Origin: CAYIHX01 sp964363305
GTDB taxonomy: Bacteria; Bdellovibrionota; UBA1018
Assembly (NCBI GenBank): GCA_964363305.1
Contig: CAYIHX010000001.1
Span: 124,001 to 188,000 of the forward strand
Reading direction: 5' to 3'
Length of the DNA stretch: 64,000 nucleotides
Position 1 is the first letter of the stretch; every line of letters begins with the position of its first letter. Under the pieces are notes generated by a model, which saw only the letters and a list, made by a program, of their open reading frames with translations, searched no databases and was not told the DNA's origin. Of this stretch, positions 8,158-17,483 are shown piece after piece. The translations under genes and the position numbers were made by a program.

Positions 8158-9289
8158 CCACAATGCGGGCGCTCCGCTCGCGTCGTCGGTCAAGTCAGGT
8201 CTCCTTGAATTTTTAAATCAGTCGAGCCCTTCGAGCACGGGAAACCCTTCGAGTACCCATGCTTGGGGAAGAAAGTTAAGGGTGATACTCAGTCGGTCCC
8301 GGCAGCGGGTGGCTCGGAGTCTGGGTTTACCCGAAAGCCGTGCGGATGAGCTGGTGTTCTGTTCTTCCGGAACGGAGGCGAATGAGCTCCCGTTGACCTT
8401 GCTTGGAAAGGGCACGCTGGTGGGGGCCTGGGGGGCTGCTGACCACTCCTGCGTCAGAGCGGGACGGGCATTTTTCGAGTCTCAGGGCGGACGGGTGCGA
8501 GAGCTGGCCGTCGATTCTTCTGGTCGGACCCAACTCGACAAGCTGGAGGCGCAGACTGATTGGCTTTCGCTGCTTTGGGTAAATAATGAAACCGGTTCCG
8601 TACTGGATCTCGATCGAACGATCGCCGAGGCGCGTGGACGTGGGGTGAAGTGGATTCACGTGGATGGAGCTCAGGCCTGGGGGAAGCTTCCGGTTCGTCT
8701 TGCAGCCTGCGAGGCAGACGTGGCGAGCTTCTCGGGGCACAAGATCGGTGCGCCAGCCGGTATTGGGGTCTTTTGGGTCCATCCCCGGGTGCGTACCCTG
8801 ATGCGAAAGAACCATCCCTGGCCAGGCCACCAAGAGGGTGGCCTTCGATCAGGAACAGAAAGCGTGCTGAACGCCGTGGCGCTCGGTTGTGCTGCCGAAG
8901 CCGTGGCGCCCGAGGTATGGCACAGACGATGTGCGAAGCTTAAAGCAGAGCTTCTCCTCTTGTTGAAAGCCCATATTCCACAAATTATATTTAATGCCGG
9001 AAGTGACAGTATCAATGCGCTCCCTGGTACGCTGAATTTTCGAGTGCCTGGAGCTGAGCGTCCGGGCTGGGTGGCGGCCTTAGACTTGAAGGGGTTTGCA
9101 GTCAGCAGTGGGGCGGCCTGCTCTTCTGGTTCAGAGCAGCCTTCGCATGTGCTGATGGCCTGTGGGTTGACTGAGGCTCAGGCGCGCGCAAGCGTCAGGG
9201 TGTCCTGGGGCACTGAGACGTCCGTCGAAGAGCTGCGAAAATTTTCCTTGGCGGTGACTGAAGTTGCACGGGCGTTCCAGAGTGCCTAG
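8129..9289 (+). CDS. iscS: cysteine desulfurase, IscS/NifS family
   Basis: PLP enzyme that takes sulfur from cysteine for Fe-S clusters and tRNA thiolation. The start chosen is ATG 8129 (MQASHAIYLDHNAGAP); the same frame is open to 8099, but that lies deeper in the regulator gene. Visible features are SGTEANELP, the WVNNETG strand, HVDGAQA, the PLP lysine in SFSGHKIGAPAGIG and the sulfur-carrying loop SGAACSSGSEQPS. The 386 residues match the family. It sits 11 bp before mnmA, which uses its sulfur, so the pair is functionally coherent. The exact paralogue (IscS or NifS type) is not certain. Confidence 0.93.
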   Translation: MQASHAIYLDHNAGAPLASSVKSGLLEFLNQSSPSSTGNPSSTHAWGRKLRVILSRSRQRVARSLGLPESRADELVFCSSGTEANELPLTLLGKGTLVGAWGAADHSCVRAGRAFFESQGGRVRELAVDSSGRTQLDKLEAQTDWLSLLWVNNETGSVLDLDRTIAEARGRGVKWIHVDGAQAWGKLPVRLAACEADVASFSGHKIGAPAGIGVFWVHPRVRTLMRKNHPWPGHQEGGLRSGTESVLNAVALGCAAEAVAPEVWHRRCAKLKAELLLLLKAHIPQIIFNAGSDSINALPGTLNFRVPGAERPGWVAALDLKGFAVSSGAACSSGSEQPSHVLMACGLTEAQARASVRVSWGTETSVEELRKFSLAVTEVARAFQSA

Positions 9290-9300
9290 ACTGGAGGAGG

Positions 9301-10410
9301 ATGACGACAAAGAAGCGTATTCTCCTCGCCTTGAGTGGAGGTCCTGATAGCGCGGTAGCTGGGGCACTGCTCCGAAGTCAGGGTTTTGACTTGGTGGGTA
9401 TCCATGTTGCCAAAGGGGAGTTGGGTCAGAAGATTTGTGCTGGCGGGGTACGGCGGGACCCGGCGCGTGTCGCGAAGGTTCTTGAGATTCCGTTGATTCA
9501 TGTCGATGCCGCCGGTCTCTACGAGGCCGAGGTGATTGATCCGCTCGTGCATGCGGCCATGCAGTGCTATCGACCCGCCTCTTGCACCTGTTGTCATCAG
9601 AAGGTGCTGATTCCGGCACTTTTTAAGAAGGTGGAGGAGCTGGGGCTCGATGGTCTTGCCACGGGACATTACGTCAAGCTCCATTATGATCAACTCGCCC
9701 AGGAGGTACGCCTCGGACGTGCATCAGATCTGGAGAGGGATCAGAGCTATCTTTTTGCGGGCGTTGATCTCGCCCATTTGAGTCGTATGCTGGCTCCCCT
9801 GGGAGACTTGACTCGTCATTTAACGTTCCGGTTGCTTCAAGAGAGCGGACTGGAAGATCTAGCCCGATCGAAATGCCCTCTCGAGGGGGCTGGGGCTCCG
9901 GCTTTTTCTCAGGGGTTAGTTGAGAATAGGGTGGCTAAGTCTTTGTTTCGGCCAGGGATTATTCGTACCAAGCCGGGTCGCGTGCTTTCTGATCACGGTG
10001 GGCAGTACCGGTACCGAGTCGGGCAGAAGATCGACCTCGGTTCGCTCACTCAAGGGGAGGAGTATTTTGTTTTAGGTGTGGTTCCCTCACAGGACGCGGT
10101 GGTGATCGGCCCGCGCTCCGAACTCGCGCGGTCGGCCTTTATTGCCAATGGGGCCTGGTGGCTTCGAGCGAACGATGAGCTGCGAGGTTTAGAATGTGAG
10201 ATCTGGTTTGACCCGGGGGTTCCGCTCGCCCCTGCGCGCGTCGTGTTTCATTCGAACCAGACTCTCACAGTGGAGCTTACGATGCCGGTGGTTGGTCTGG
10301 AACCGGGGCAGGTCGTCGTTTTTTACCGAGAGGGGGAGGTCCTGGGGACTGCTCGGGTAGACCCCCTTCAGTCTGCTAAGTGGGCCCTCGCCAGTTCGAC
10401 GTCGATCTAG
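9301..10410 (+). CDS. mnmA: tRNA 2-thiouridine synthase MnmA-like
   Basis: ATP-dependent thiolation of U34 in tRNA, with sulfur supplied by a desulfurase such as the gene just upstream. The PP-loop LALSGGPDSAVAG opens the protein; the first catalytic region appears as SCTCCHQKV (about residues 96-104), followed by GLATGHYVK and the RDQSYLF block. The 369-residue length is normal. Oddly, the second catalytic Cys, which E. coli MnmA has in its ICFIG block, is not present at the aligned site (GAPAFSQG); the nearest Cys is a few residues earlier in RSKCPLE. AGGAGG directly precedes the ATG. Confidence 0.88.
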   Translation: MTTKKRILLALSGGPDSAVAGALLRSQGFDLVGIHVAKGELGQKICAGGVRRDPARVAKVLEIPLIHVDAAGLYEAEVIDPLVHAAMQCYRPASCTCCHQKVLIPALFKKVEELGLDGLATGHYVKLHYDQLAQEVRLGRASDLERDQSYLFAGVDLAHLSRMLAPLGDLTRHLTFRLLQESGLEDLARSKCPLEGAGAPAFSQGLVENRVAKSLFRPGIIRTKPGRVLSDHGGQYRYRVGQKIDLGSLTQGEEYFVLGVVPSQDAVVIGPRSELARSAFIANGAWWLRANDELRGLECEIWFDPGVPLAPARVVFHSNQTLTVELTMPVVGLEPGQVVVFYREGEVLGTARVDPLQSAKWALASSTSI

Positions 10411-10437
10411 ATCGCAGCCTGGGCTATAGGCAAGGCC

Positions 10438-11871
10438 GTGCAACCGATTCCGCGTTATTTTCTCAAGACCTTGGGCTGTAAGGCGAATTTTTCTGACAGC
10501 CAGCAGATCGAAGCCGAGCTTCAGCGTCGAGGTTGGGACGCAGCTCGTTCGAAGGCCGATCCGGACGTTCGGCTTTGCATCGTGAATTCTTGCACCGTGN
10601 NNNNNNNNNGTCGCTTGGCTTCGCGCCTGGCGAGAGAGAATCCCTTAGCTCGAGTGGTGGTGACCGGTTGCGCCGCTGAGGTCGAACCCGAGCGCCTGGC
10701 CGCCTCCGTGGGGGTGCATTACGTCGTGGGGAACCAGGACAAGCCCACCCTGGTTGACCTGGTCCTTCGCGCACTGGAAAAGCCGCTCCGGCCTGAGCAG
10801 GGTGAACGTCTCGGTGGGGTTTCGGGTTACGAAGAGATGAGGTCGCGGCATCCGATGGATCGTGATTGGCCTCTTGCGGAGCATTCATTGGTGGTTCCGC
10901 CCGTGGGCATGAAAGGCGAGACTCGCCGAACCAGAACTTTCATGAAGATTCAAGAGGGTTGCAACGCGTTTTGCACGTATTGCGTGATCCCCTACGGACG
11001 AGGTCCGAGTCGAAGCCTTCCGATTTCGCAGATCATTGCTCAAGTGCGTAGCCTCGTCCGGGATGGCGTGCACGAAATTATTCTGACCGGCACCAACATC
11101 GGGGATTATGGCGCAGATTGGGCAGATGGGGTGCAGCTCGAAAATCTCATCGCGGCGATTTTGAGTGAAACTGAACTGGAGAGACTCCGTGTGAGTTCGC
11201 TCGACCCCATTGAAATTTCGCCGAGGCTCCTCGAGCTCATGACCCTTGAGCCGAGATTCTGTCCGCATTTTCATGTTTCGCTTCAGAGTCCGCATAGCCG
11301 GATTTTAAAGCTCATGAAGCGGAAGTACACGGCCACGCAGGTCGAGCAAACTCTCCGGCAAATTGCCAGGGTCCCCTCGCGCGAGGCCGGTCCTGTTTTT
11401 GTGGGAATGGATGTCATTACGGGCTTTCCTGGGGAGACTCTGGAGGAATTCGAGTGGGGCTTGAATTGCTTAAGGGAGTTGCCTTGGGCACGACTTCACG
11501 TTTTCCCTTACAGTGAGAGAGCGGGAACTCCGGCTACTCGATTGCCGGGATCGGTTTCTCCGGCTGAGCGCGACAGGCGGGCGCGGGCGCTGAAGAAACT
11601 GAGCGAGGAGAAGCTTCGAGCGTTTTATGAGGAGATGCTCGGAGCGCCACGGGTCGAGCATGTTCTGCTGGAAAATCGAACGACTGGCCCCGATGGGAGG
11701 CAGGGCTGGGTGCCTGGGTATTCTCGAAATTACGCTCGGTTTTTGATTCCGCCTGAACTTGCTCCCGCGGGCGATCTGACGAATGCGCGGGTTTGCCTGG
11801 TACCGGGACAGCTGCGGTACGAGGAGTCTGCTGGAGACTTCGCGATCATCGCGCGCGGTTACTACGGTTAA
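10438..11871 (+). CDS. mtaB: tRNA t6A37 methylthiotransferase MtaB (contains assembly gap)
   Basis: Radical SAM enzyme that adds a methylthio group to t6A37 to give ms2t6A in the anticodon loop. The UPF0004 domain shows LGCKANFSDSQ, IVNSCTV and TGCAAE; the radical SAM cluster is CNAFCTYC (about residue 175), followed by GRGPSRS; a TRAM-like C terminus ends the protein. Starts with GTG at 10438. Ten N occupy 10600-10609, just after SCTV, where MtaB proteins carry a conserved THxAD stretch; the frame remains open across the N run, but the true missing length is unknown. Its t6A substrate ties it to tsaE upstream. Confidence 0.92.
   Translation: MQPIPRYFLKTLGCKANFSDSQQIEAELQRRGWDAARSKADPDVRLCIVNSCTVXXXXRLASRLARENPLARVVVTGCAAEVEPERLAASVGVHYVVGNQDKPTLVDLVLRALEKPLRPEQGERLGGVSGYEEMRSRHPMDRDWPLAEHSLVVPPVGMKGETRRTRTFMKIQEGCNAFCTYCVIPYGRGPSRSLPISQIIAQVRSLVRDGVHEIILTGTNIGDYGADWADGVQLENLIAAILSETELERLRVSSLDPIEISPRLLELMTLEPRFCPHFHVSLQSPHSRILKLMKRKYTATQVEQTLRQIARVPSREAGPVFVGMDVITGFPGETLEEFEWGLNCLRELPWARLHVFPYSERAGTPATRLPGSVSPAERDRRARALKKLSEEKLRAFYEEMLGAPRVEHVLLENRTTGPDGRQGWVPGYSRNYARFLIPPELAPAGDLTNARVCLVPGQLRYEESAGDFAIIARGYYG
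10600..10609. other. run of ten N (assembly gap) inside mtaB
   Basis: Ten ambiguous bases between SCTV and RLASRL codons. Family comparison suggests more residues belong here than ten bases can encode, so the run is probably a fixed-size placeholder rather than a measured gap. Confidence 0.98.
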
Positions 11872-12027
11872 ATAGATTAAATGAATAAATTCAATGAATT
11901 GAGTCGCAGCTCCTCGATGCGACAATCTGGGTCAAAAAGCTCTGCGATTTCGGGTATTTTCTGATAGGAGAGGCGCTAGGTGCCGAGCGTATTTATTCTC
12001 GGTCTGATCAGAAGGAAATTTTCTTTC

Positions 12028-12720
12028 ATGAGTTTGGAACGTCTTCAAGATCGCCTTGGCTATAGCTTTGGTGACCCGGAAATCCTGCTTCAGTCCTTGA
12101 CCCATACTTCGTATGGGCATGAGTTTTTTCAGGAGAAGCCAATTGGCTTGCGCGATAATGAGCGTCTAGAGTTTCTCGGAGACGCCGTCCTTGATGTCGT
12201 TATTTCCGATATCCTTCTCGAGTCGTTCCCGAACTCCCGCGAGGGTCAACTCTCGAAAATGAGGGCGGCGGTCGTCAACGAGAAGACCCTCGCGGAGGTG
12301 GCGAAGTCAGTCGAGCTGCATGATTCGATCCGACTGGGAAAGGGCGAAACCGCCACCGGGGGGGCCTTGAAGCCCTCTATCCTTTCGAGCACTTTTGAGG
12401 CGTTGATTGCGGCCATTTATCTTGACGGGGGCTTTAGCGCCGTCTACCCGGTCGTTCGACATATTTTTTCTCCGCTTTTCGCCGAAGAGCGGGAGCTGAT
12501 GGCGTTCTATGATCACAAGACTCAGCTGCAGGAGATTATTCAGGCTCGCTGGAAGGTTACCCCAGTTTACCATCTCCTGAAGACGCAGGGGCCGGATCAC
12601 GCTAAACAGTTTGAGGTAGAGGTTCGAATGAACGGAAAGCCGTTGGCTGTCGCGAACGGGTCGTCAAAAAAAGAAGCAGAACAGAACGCGGCGCGCCTGG
12701 CGATCGCGACGATGGGATAG
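12028..12720 (+). CDS. rnc: ribonuclease III
   Basis: Double-strand-specific endoribonuclease for rRNA and mRNA processing. The catalytic signature NERLEFLGDAVLDVV is at about residues 46-60, the second catalytic acidic stretch (SSTFEALIAAIYLDGG) is near 115-130, and a dsRBD (about 155-230) ends with SSKKEAEQNAARLAI. The frame extends to a GTG at 11980, but ATG 12028 with AAGGAA ten bases upstream gives the usual MSLERLQDRLGY N terminus and 230 residues. It precedes era by 11 bp, the common rnc-era order. Confidence 0.96.
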   Translation: MSLERLQDRLGYSFGDPEILLQSLTHTSYGHEFFQEKPIGLRDNERLEFLGDAVLDVVISDILLESFPNSREGQLSKMRAAVVNEKTLAEVAKSVELHDSIRLGKGETATGGALKPSILSSTFEALIAAIYLDGGFSAVYPVVRHIFSPLFAEERELMAFYDHKTQLQEIIQARWKVTPVYHLLKTQGPDHAKQFEVEVRMNGKPLAVANGSSKKEAEQNAARLAIATMG

Positions 12721-12731
12721 GGATATTCAAA

Positions 12732-13706
12732 ATGTTGGAAGCAAAGACTCGCGCCGGGTTCGTGGCGATCGCGGGAAGACCGAATGCAGGAAAATCAACG
12801 CTCTTGAATCGAGTGGTCGGGGGAGAGGTTTCAATCGTGTCTCCCAAGGCTCAGACGACTCGGGAGCGAGTTTTGGGAATCCTGACCGAGGGGCAGCGAC
12901 AGATCGTTTTTATCGACACACCTGGAATCCACCGGGCTAAGACCGGAGGGATCAACGAGTTCATGGTCGAACAAGCGAGAGGCGCGCTCGAGGATCCCTC
13001 GGTGGTTTGGTACATGGTCGACCCGCGGAGCGAACTGGAGCACGAACAAGTGGTGCTCGAGCTGCTAAAAAAGGCGACCCGTGCCCCCATCTTTTTGGTG
13101 ATGAATAAGTCTGATCTTTGCGAACGGCCGCCGCTATCCCTGAAGATTCCGGTCTTCAAGGAGCAAATTCGGGAGTCCGCGCGGCAAGTCGGAGTTTCTT
13201 TTGCGGGCGAGTTCGATATTTCGGCTCAGACGGGTTTAGGGGTTCCCGCCTTGATGGAGCGCAGTTTTCACGAAATTCCCGAGAGCCCGTTCTTTTATGA
13301 TGATCCGGACCAGCTTTCAGATCGTCCGGTCCGTTATTTCGTGGCGGAAAAGATCCGTGAGCAGTTGCTGCTTCGTCTTGGAGATGAAGTTCCTTACTCT
13401 TGCGCCGTTGAAATCGAACGATTTGACGAGAAAGTCGTCCCCAACCGAATCGAAGCCATTGTTCATGTGGAACGGGAATCCCAGAAGGGAATCGTGATCG
13501 GCAAGGGCGCCACGATGGTGAAAGAAATAGGCCAGGGCGCGCGGGTGACGATCGAGAGCTTTTTGGGACGAAAGGTGCATCTCGGCTTGCGGGTGAAACT
13601 GTTGGAAGATTGGTCGCGGGATGAGAAACGACTCGAGCGGCTTGGATATGTCCTGCCGAAAAAACGTCCTCCCTCCGGTCCTAAAGTTTCTGGCGTGAGG
13701 AGATGA
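12732..13706 (+). CDS. era: GTPase Era
   Basis: Ribosome-assembly GTPase that binds the 3' end of 16S rRNA. G1 is GRPNAGKST, the G2 region KAQTTRERV, G3 DTPGIH and G4 NKSD; the C-terminal KH domain (about residues 200-300) contains GIVIGKGATMVKEIGQGAR. The 324 residues are slightly longer than usual because of a basic Pro-rich tail. The stop overlaps the der start by 4 bases. Confidence 0.97.
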   Translation: MLEAKTRAGFVAIAGRPNAGKSTLLNRVVGGEVSIVSPKAQTTRERVLGILTEGQRQIVFIDTPGIHRAKTGGINEFMVEQARGALEDPSVVWYMVDPRSELEHEQVVLELLKKATRAPIFLVMNKSDLCERPPLSLKIPVFKEQIRESARQVGVSFAGEFDISAQTGLGVPALMERSFHEIPESPFFYDDPDQLSDRPVRYFVAEKIREQLLLRLGDEVPYSCAVEIERFDEKVVPNRIEAIVHVERESQKGIVIGKGATMVKEIGQGARVTIESFLGRKVHLGLRVKLLEDWSRDEKRLERLGYVLPKKRPPSGPKVSGVRR

Positions 13707-15136
13707 GCGCGATGTTGCCCGTGAAAACACCGAAGATCGTCATTATTGGGCGCCCGAACGTGGGGAAAAGCTCGATCTTCAATCGCTTTGTAGGACGCAA
13801 GCGCGCACTCGTTCATGATGAGGCGGGGGTTACTCGTGATCGGATCGAAGAAGACGCGATCTTTATTGTCGGGGGAAAGCGCTTAAGGTTTCTGGTCATC
13901 GATACGGGAGGCCTGGGCGGAGATCGATTTGCCGAAGAAATCAACAGACAGGTTGAAACGGCGGTTCTTCAGGCGGATCTCGTCGTGGCGGTGTTTGATG
14001 GGCAGTATGGCTTGATTCCCCATGACCGCGAAATTTTGCGAGTCTTGCGCACTGCCGGGTTTTTTAGTCGCGCGGGTTCACAGGTTCCGATCATCGCGGC
14101 GATCAATAAAATTGACATTGATGATCACGAGGAGAACGTCGATCAGTTCTATGAAACAGGCATTGAGATTTTGATCGGGGTTTCGGCTGAGCACAATCGC
14201 GGGATCGATGATCTCGAGGAGAGGATCGTCGAGGAGCTGGTGAGTCGTGGTGTTCCGATGGATGTACTTCCGGAGCAAGACGAGGAGGTCATTCGAACCC
14301 CTCGGGTCGCGATCATCGGGAAGCCGAATGTCGGAAAGAGTACCTTGGTCAACGCGCTTCTCGGTGAGGACCGTATGGTGACGAGCCCGATCGCGGGCAC
14401 TACCGTGGATAGCGTTGATTCGCGGGTAGACATGGATGGGTACCCATTTATTATTCTGGATACCGCGGGGATTCGCCGGAAAAACAAGACCGAGAAGGGC
14501 ATTGAGGTGCTTTCTGTCGTCAAGGCACGTCAGGCGCTCGAGAATTGCGACGTGGCCATTCTGGTGATCGACGGTGAGCAGGGCGGGAGCGACCAGGATG
14601 AAAAGATCGGCGGATTGATCGAAGATGTGGGCTGCGGGGTCATTCTAGCCGTGAATAAATGGGATACTCAGGCGCGTAATCCGAACTTCTCCAAGGAGGC
14701 GGCGTCGGAGCGGATTCGCAAGGACATGGCCTATCTTCGGTACGCGCCGATTGTTTTCATGAGCGCACTTCGCCGCCAGGGGTTGGATGGCCTGGGAGAG
14801 TTGATTCATGAAATTCTTAATCAGCGCCAAACCCGGATTCCTACTCGCGAATTTACGACCTGGATTCGGACGACTGCCGAGGCGAATAATCCGGCCAACG
14901 CGAAATTTTATCTTTCTCATCAGGTCGGAAAACGGCCTCCGAGCTTTGTTTGTCATGTGAGCGATCCAAGCAAGATTCACTTCAGCCTGCGGAGAAATCT
15001 CGTCAACGGGATTCGCGCGCGGTGGGGTTTCATGGGGAGCCCGATTCGCTTGAACTTCCATCTGGCGAAGCAGCGAAAAGGTCCGAAGGTCCGCAAGAGC
15101 TATGAAAAAGCTCAGGCTGCCGCTCTTACCAAGTGA
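13703..15136 (+). CDS. der: tandem GTPase Der (EngA)
   Basis: Ribosome 50S assembly factor with two GTPase domains: the first with GRPNVGKSS, DTGGLG and NKID, the second with GKPNVGKST, DTAGIRR and NKWD, then a KH-like C terminus. ATG 13703 overlaps era; a second ATG three codons on is an alternative. The 477 residues are normal for the family. It ends 11 bp inside the facing barrel gene. rnc-era-der form one compact cluster of RNA processing and ribosome maturation genes. Confidence 0.97.
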   Translation: MSAMLPVKTPKIVIIGRPNVGKSSIFNRFVGRKRALVHDEAGVTRDRIEEDAIFIVGGKRLRFLVIDTGGLGGDRFAEEINRQVETAVLQADLVVAVFDGQYGLIPHDREILRVLRTAGFFSRAGSQVPIIAAINKIDIDDHEENVDQFYETGIEILIGVSAEHNRGIDDLEERIVEELVSRGVPMDVLPEQDEEVIRTPRVAIIGKPNVGKSTLVNALLGEDRMVTSPIAGTTVDSVDSRVDMDGYPFIILDTAGIRRKNKTEKGIEVLSVVKARQALENCDVAILVIDGEQGGSDQDEKIGGLIEDVGCGVILAVNKWDTQARNPNFSKEAASERIRKDMAYLRYAPIVFMSALRRQGLDGLGELIHEILNQRQTRIPTREFTTWIRTTAEANNPANAKFYLSHQVGKRPPSFVCHVSDPSKIHFSLRRNLVNGIRARWGFMGSPIRLNFHLAKQRKGPKVRKSYEKAQAAALTK

Positions 15137-15908
15137 GCAAAAGGGATCCGACGATCGTGAAAAAGGCCCCGGAAAGGTCTTGGATGCCGCGCTTTTGATA
15201 GATCTGCGTTCCGGTGTCGGAAAAGCTCATGAAGTGCCATCGGTTCTCGAGCGTGAAATAGACTTTGCGGGGCTTGATGACGAATTCCAAACCGGCGCCT
15301 GCATTGAAGCCTACCGTGCTCTCGCTGGCTTGCGTGCCGTCCGAGGTGAGGGTTTCGATTTTCGTGTAGCTCCCAAAGCCTCCGAGCAGATACGGAGCGG
15401 CGAAGCTCAGGGGCGCCGGGAGGTTTTTCGTGTCGAAGTAGTATTTTGCGGTGATGCCGGCTTGTAGAAAGGATACCGTCGTGCGGTCCGTCCCCGAGGG
15501 AGGATCGAAGTAGTGGCTTGAAAAGTAGCCGCCGATATCAAGCGCGAAGTTGAAGTCGAACCAGTAGTGGATTTTTAGATCGATGGTTGGAAAACCGCCC
15601 TGCCAGACGAGTCCACGGTTTCCCACGATGCCCTGAAAGCCGGTGCCGCCGCTGAGCCCGAAGAAACGCCCGCGCTGAAAAAAAGCGGTGTCGGCGGCTT
15701 CGTCTTCTTCCTCGTTGAATTCACCATATTCGGTGAAAGGGGTCTGCGCGAAATCATCCTCCTCAGGCTGTTTTGTTTTGTCATCCTTGCCGGAGGCCTG
15801 GGCCCAGGCCGAGGGAACTCGACCCAGCACGCCCGCACTGAGTGCGAGCGCGCAGAGTAGGGAGACCAAGGCATTAGAAGCACTAGAAGTAGAAGTGGAT
15901 GCCCGCAT
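15126..15908 (-). CDS. outer-membrane beta-barrel protein
   Basis: Exported 260-residue protein. A hydrophobic signal (ALVSLLCALALSAG, cleavage near AWAQA) is followed by an acidic linker (about 38-75) and alternating aromatic/polar strands ending in TIVGSLLLTW, the usual barrel C terminus. The family resembles small OMPs found as paralogues in myxobacteria and Bdellovibrio (OMP_myx_plus/CglE-like), though that name is inference. Its first 26 bases overlap the end of another barrel gene read in the same direction, so the two are co-expressed and may form a pair. Confidence 0.75.
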   Translation of the reverse strand: MRASTSTSSASNALVSLLCALALSAGVLGRVPSAWAQASGKDDKTKQPEEDDFAQTPFTEYGEFNEEEDEAADTAFFQRGRFFGLSGGTGFQGIVGNRGLVWQGGFPTIDLKIHYWFDFNFALDIGGYFSSHYFDPPSGTDRTTVSFLQAGITAKYYFDTKNLPAPLSFAAPYLLGGFGSYTKIETLTSDGTQASESTVGFNAGAGLEFVIKPRKVYFTLENRWHFMSFSDTGTQIYQKRGIQDLSGAFFTIVGSLLLTW

Positions 15909-16386
15909 TGAGAATGCTCACGCCGATCGTTTTGAAGACGAAAGAGCCGGAGAGGTTGTCGATCCCCGCCCCGGTCTCAAATTGGATCCCTAGGCTTTCG
16001 ATTCCAGGGATGAAGAACTCGGCTCCAAACCCCCCGAAGGCGTCAATCCCGCCATTGCCGCCTCCGGAGACGAGTCCGAATCCGATCATGGTGTAGAAAT
16101 TGAGATTGGTCTCAAAAAAAAGCGTTTTATAGACCTTGCCGCCTACTATCGCGTTGAGGCGAGTGGAGGTGGTGAGGCCGCCGATCAGATTGAGCGCAAT
16201 GTCTCGGGTGACGGCGTATTTGAGACTGATCCCCGGGGTCGCAAAGGGAGCAAAACCACTCCCTGCGTTCGCAAACTGGGAATTGTAGCCCAAGCCGAGG
16301 CGGCCCTGAAGATCGCGCGCATGGGCAGGCGCACCATGGCAAAGAACGAGTGAGCAGCTCAGAGTGAGGACAATCCATTGTCGCAC
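15883..16386 (-). CDS. small outer-membrane beta-barrel protein
   Basis: 167 residues with a signal peptide (IVLTLSCSLVLCHGAPAHA) and a Gly/aromatic-rich beta-strand pattern ending in HFYF, a typical barrel terminus. No named family can be assigned. It is the first gene of a two-gene minus-strand unit with the barrel that follows (26-bp overlap). The unit starts 83 bp from the divergent GMP-reductase-like gene. Confidence 0.7.
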   Translation of the reverse strand: MRQWIVLTLSCSLVLCHGAPAHARDLQGRLGLGYNSQFANAGSGFAPFATPGISLKYAVTRDIALNLIGGLTTSTRLNAIVGGKVYKTLFFETNLNFYTMIGFGLVSGGGNGGIDAFGGFGAEFFIPGIESLGIQFETGAGIDNLSGSFVFKTIGVSILNAGIHFYF

Positions 16387-16469
16387 CCAATCAGAGTACG
16401 CAGGTTCCTCAGACTCCGCAAGGGGGCGTCATTTCATTTTTGAAAGTTCTGCGCTAAGGATCGAGCCCT

Positions 16470-17483
16470 ATGAGCCGTGAGAGTTTCACTTTTGACGATA
16501 TCCTTCTGGTGCCTGGGTACAATCATCACATGTCTCGACGAGACGTCGATATCTCGGTGACCGACCGAACAGGAAAGCTTACGCTTGCCCTCCCCATTAT
16601 GACCTCGAACATGGATACCGTTACCGAGAGCGGAATGGCCAATTTCATGGGCGAAAAAGGGGGGATTGGCGTACTGCACCGGTTTTTGTCGATCGAAGAA
16701 AACATCGAAGAGTTCAAGCGAGTGAAGTATCCGGTGTTTGTGTCGATCGGCTGTTCGGAAAAGGAGATCGAGCGAGCACTCGCGCTTCGTGATGCTGGTG
16801 CGCAGTACTTTTGCGTTGACGTGGCTCATGCTCACGCCCGTTACGTCGGGCAGACCGTAAAAGAGCTGCGTGAGCAGCTGAAGAACGAGTGCATTCTGGC
16901 GGGCAATGTCGCGACTTATGCCGGAGCCGACTATCTCGCCGCCTGTGGTGCGGACGTGATCAAAGTGGGCATCGGTGGTGGGTCGGTTTGCACGACTCGG
17001 ATAAAAACAGGTTTTGGGGTTCCGACCTTGTCGAGCATTCAAGACTGCGCGCGAGTGGATCGTTCGCTCGTCGCGGACGGGGGCATTCGATCTGCTGGCG
17101 ATATCGTGAAAGCCTTGGCGTTCGGCGCTGATTTTGTGATGCTCGGCGGGATGTTCGCGGGAACGCGGCCGACTCCGGGCCCTGTGACGACGAAGGCTGA
17201 CGGAAAAAAAGTGAAGATGTACCGTGGAATGGCGAGCCGAGAGGCCCAGGAAGACTTCATGGGTGGCATGCCGGAGTGGAAAACCGCGGAAGGCGTTGCG
17301 ACGGAGGTTGCCTACCGGGAAGACGAAGAGCTGATTGTCGCCGATTTGATCGGAGGTCTTCGCTCGGGGTTGACTTACGGTGGGGCGGCCACGATTCGCG
17401 AGCTTCAGAGAAAGCTCGACTATACGGTGATTTCTCAGGCCTCGCGTCTCGAGAGCCTGCCCCACAAAACGTTTCAGTCCTGA
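16470..17483 (+). CDS. guaC: IMPDH/GMP reductase family enzyme, probably GMP reductase
   Basis: Purine nucleotide TIM barrel of 337 residues with the catalytic loop GIGGGSVCTTR (catalytic Cys about residue 174), FTFDDILLVPG and VADGGIRSAGDIVKALAFGAD. It lacks the CBS pair of standard IMPDH, and the region after MYRGMASREAQ runs straight into a GG-aromatic-TAEG stretch, as in GMP reductases, with no room for the IMPDH flap carrying the Arg-Tyr dyad. I therefore infer GMP to IMP reduction; a CBS-less IMP dehydrogenase remains possible, since the N terminus is IMPDH-like. The gene ends 10 bp into the facing secreted-protein gene. Confidence 0.8.
   Translation: MSRESFTFDDILLVPGYNHHMSRRDVDISVTDRTGKLTLALPIMTSNMDTVTESGMANFMGEKGGIGVLHRFLSIEENIEEFKRVKYPVFVSIGCSEKEIERALALRDAGAQYFCVDVAHAHARYVGQTVKELREQLKNECILAGNVATYAGADYLAACGADVIKVGIGGGSVCTTRIKTGFGVPTLSSIQDCARVDRSLVADGGIRSAGDIVKALAFGADFVMLGGMFAGTRPTPGPVTTKADGKKVKMYRGMASREAQEDFMGGMPEWKTAEGVATEVAYREDEELIVADLIGGLRSGLTYGGAATIRELQRKLDYTVISQASRLESLPHKTFQS

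Noticed and set aside
11881..11964. 27-codon frame between mtaB and rnc
   Set aside because: Very short, Ser-rich, no ribosome site.
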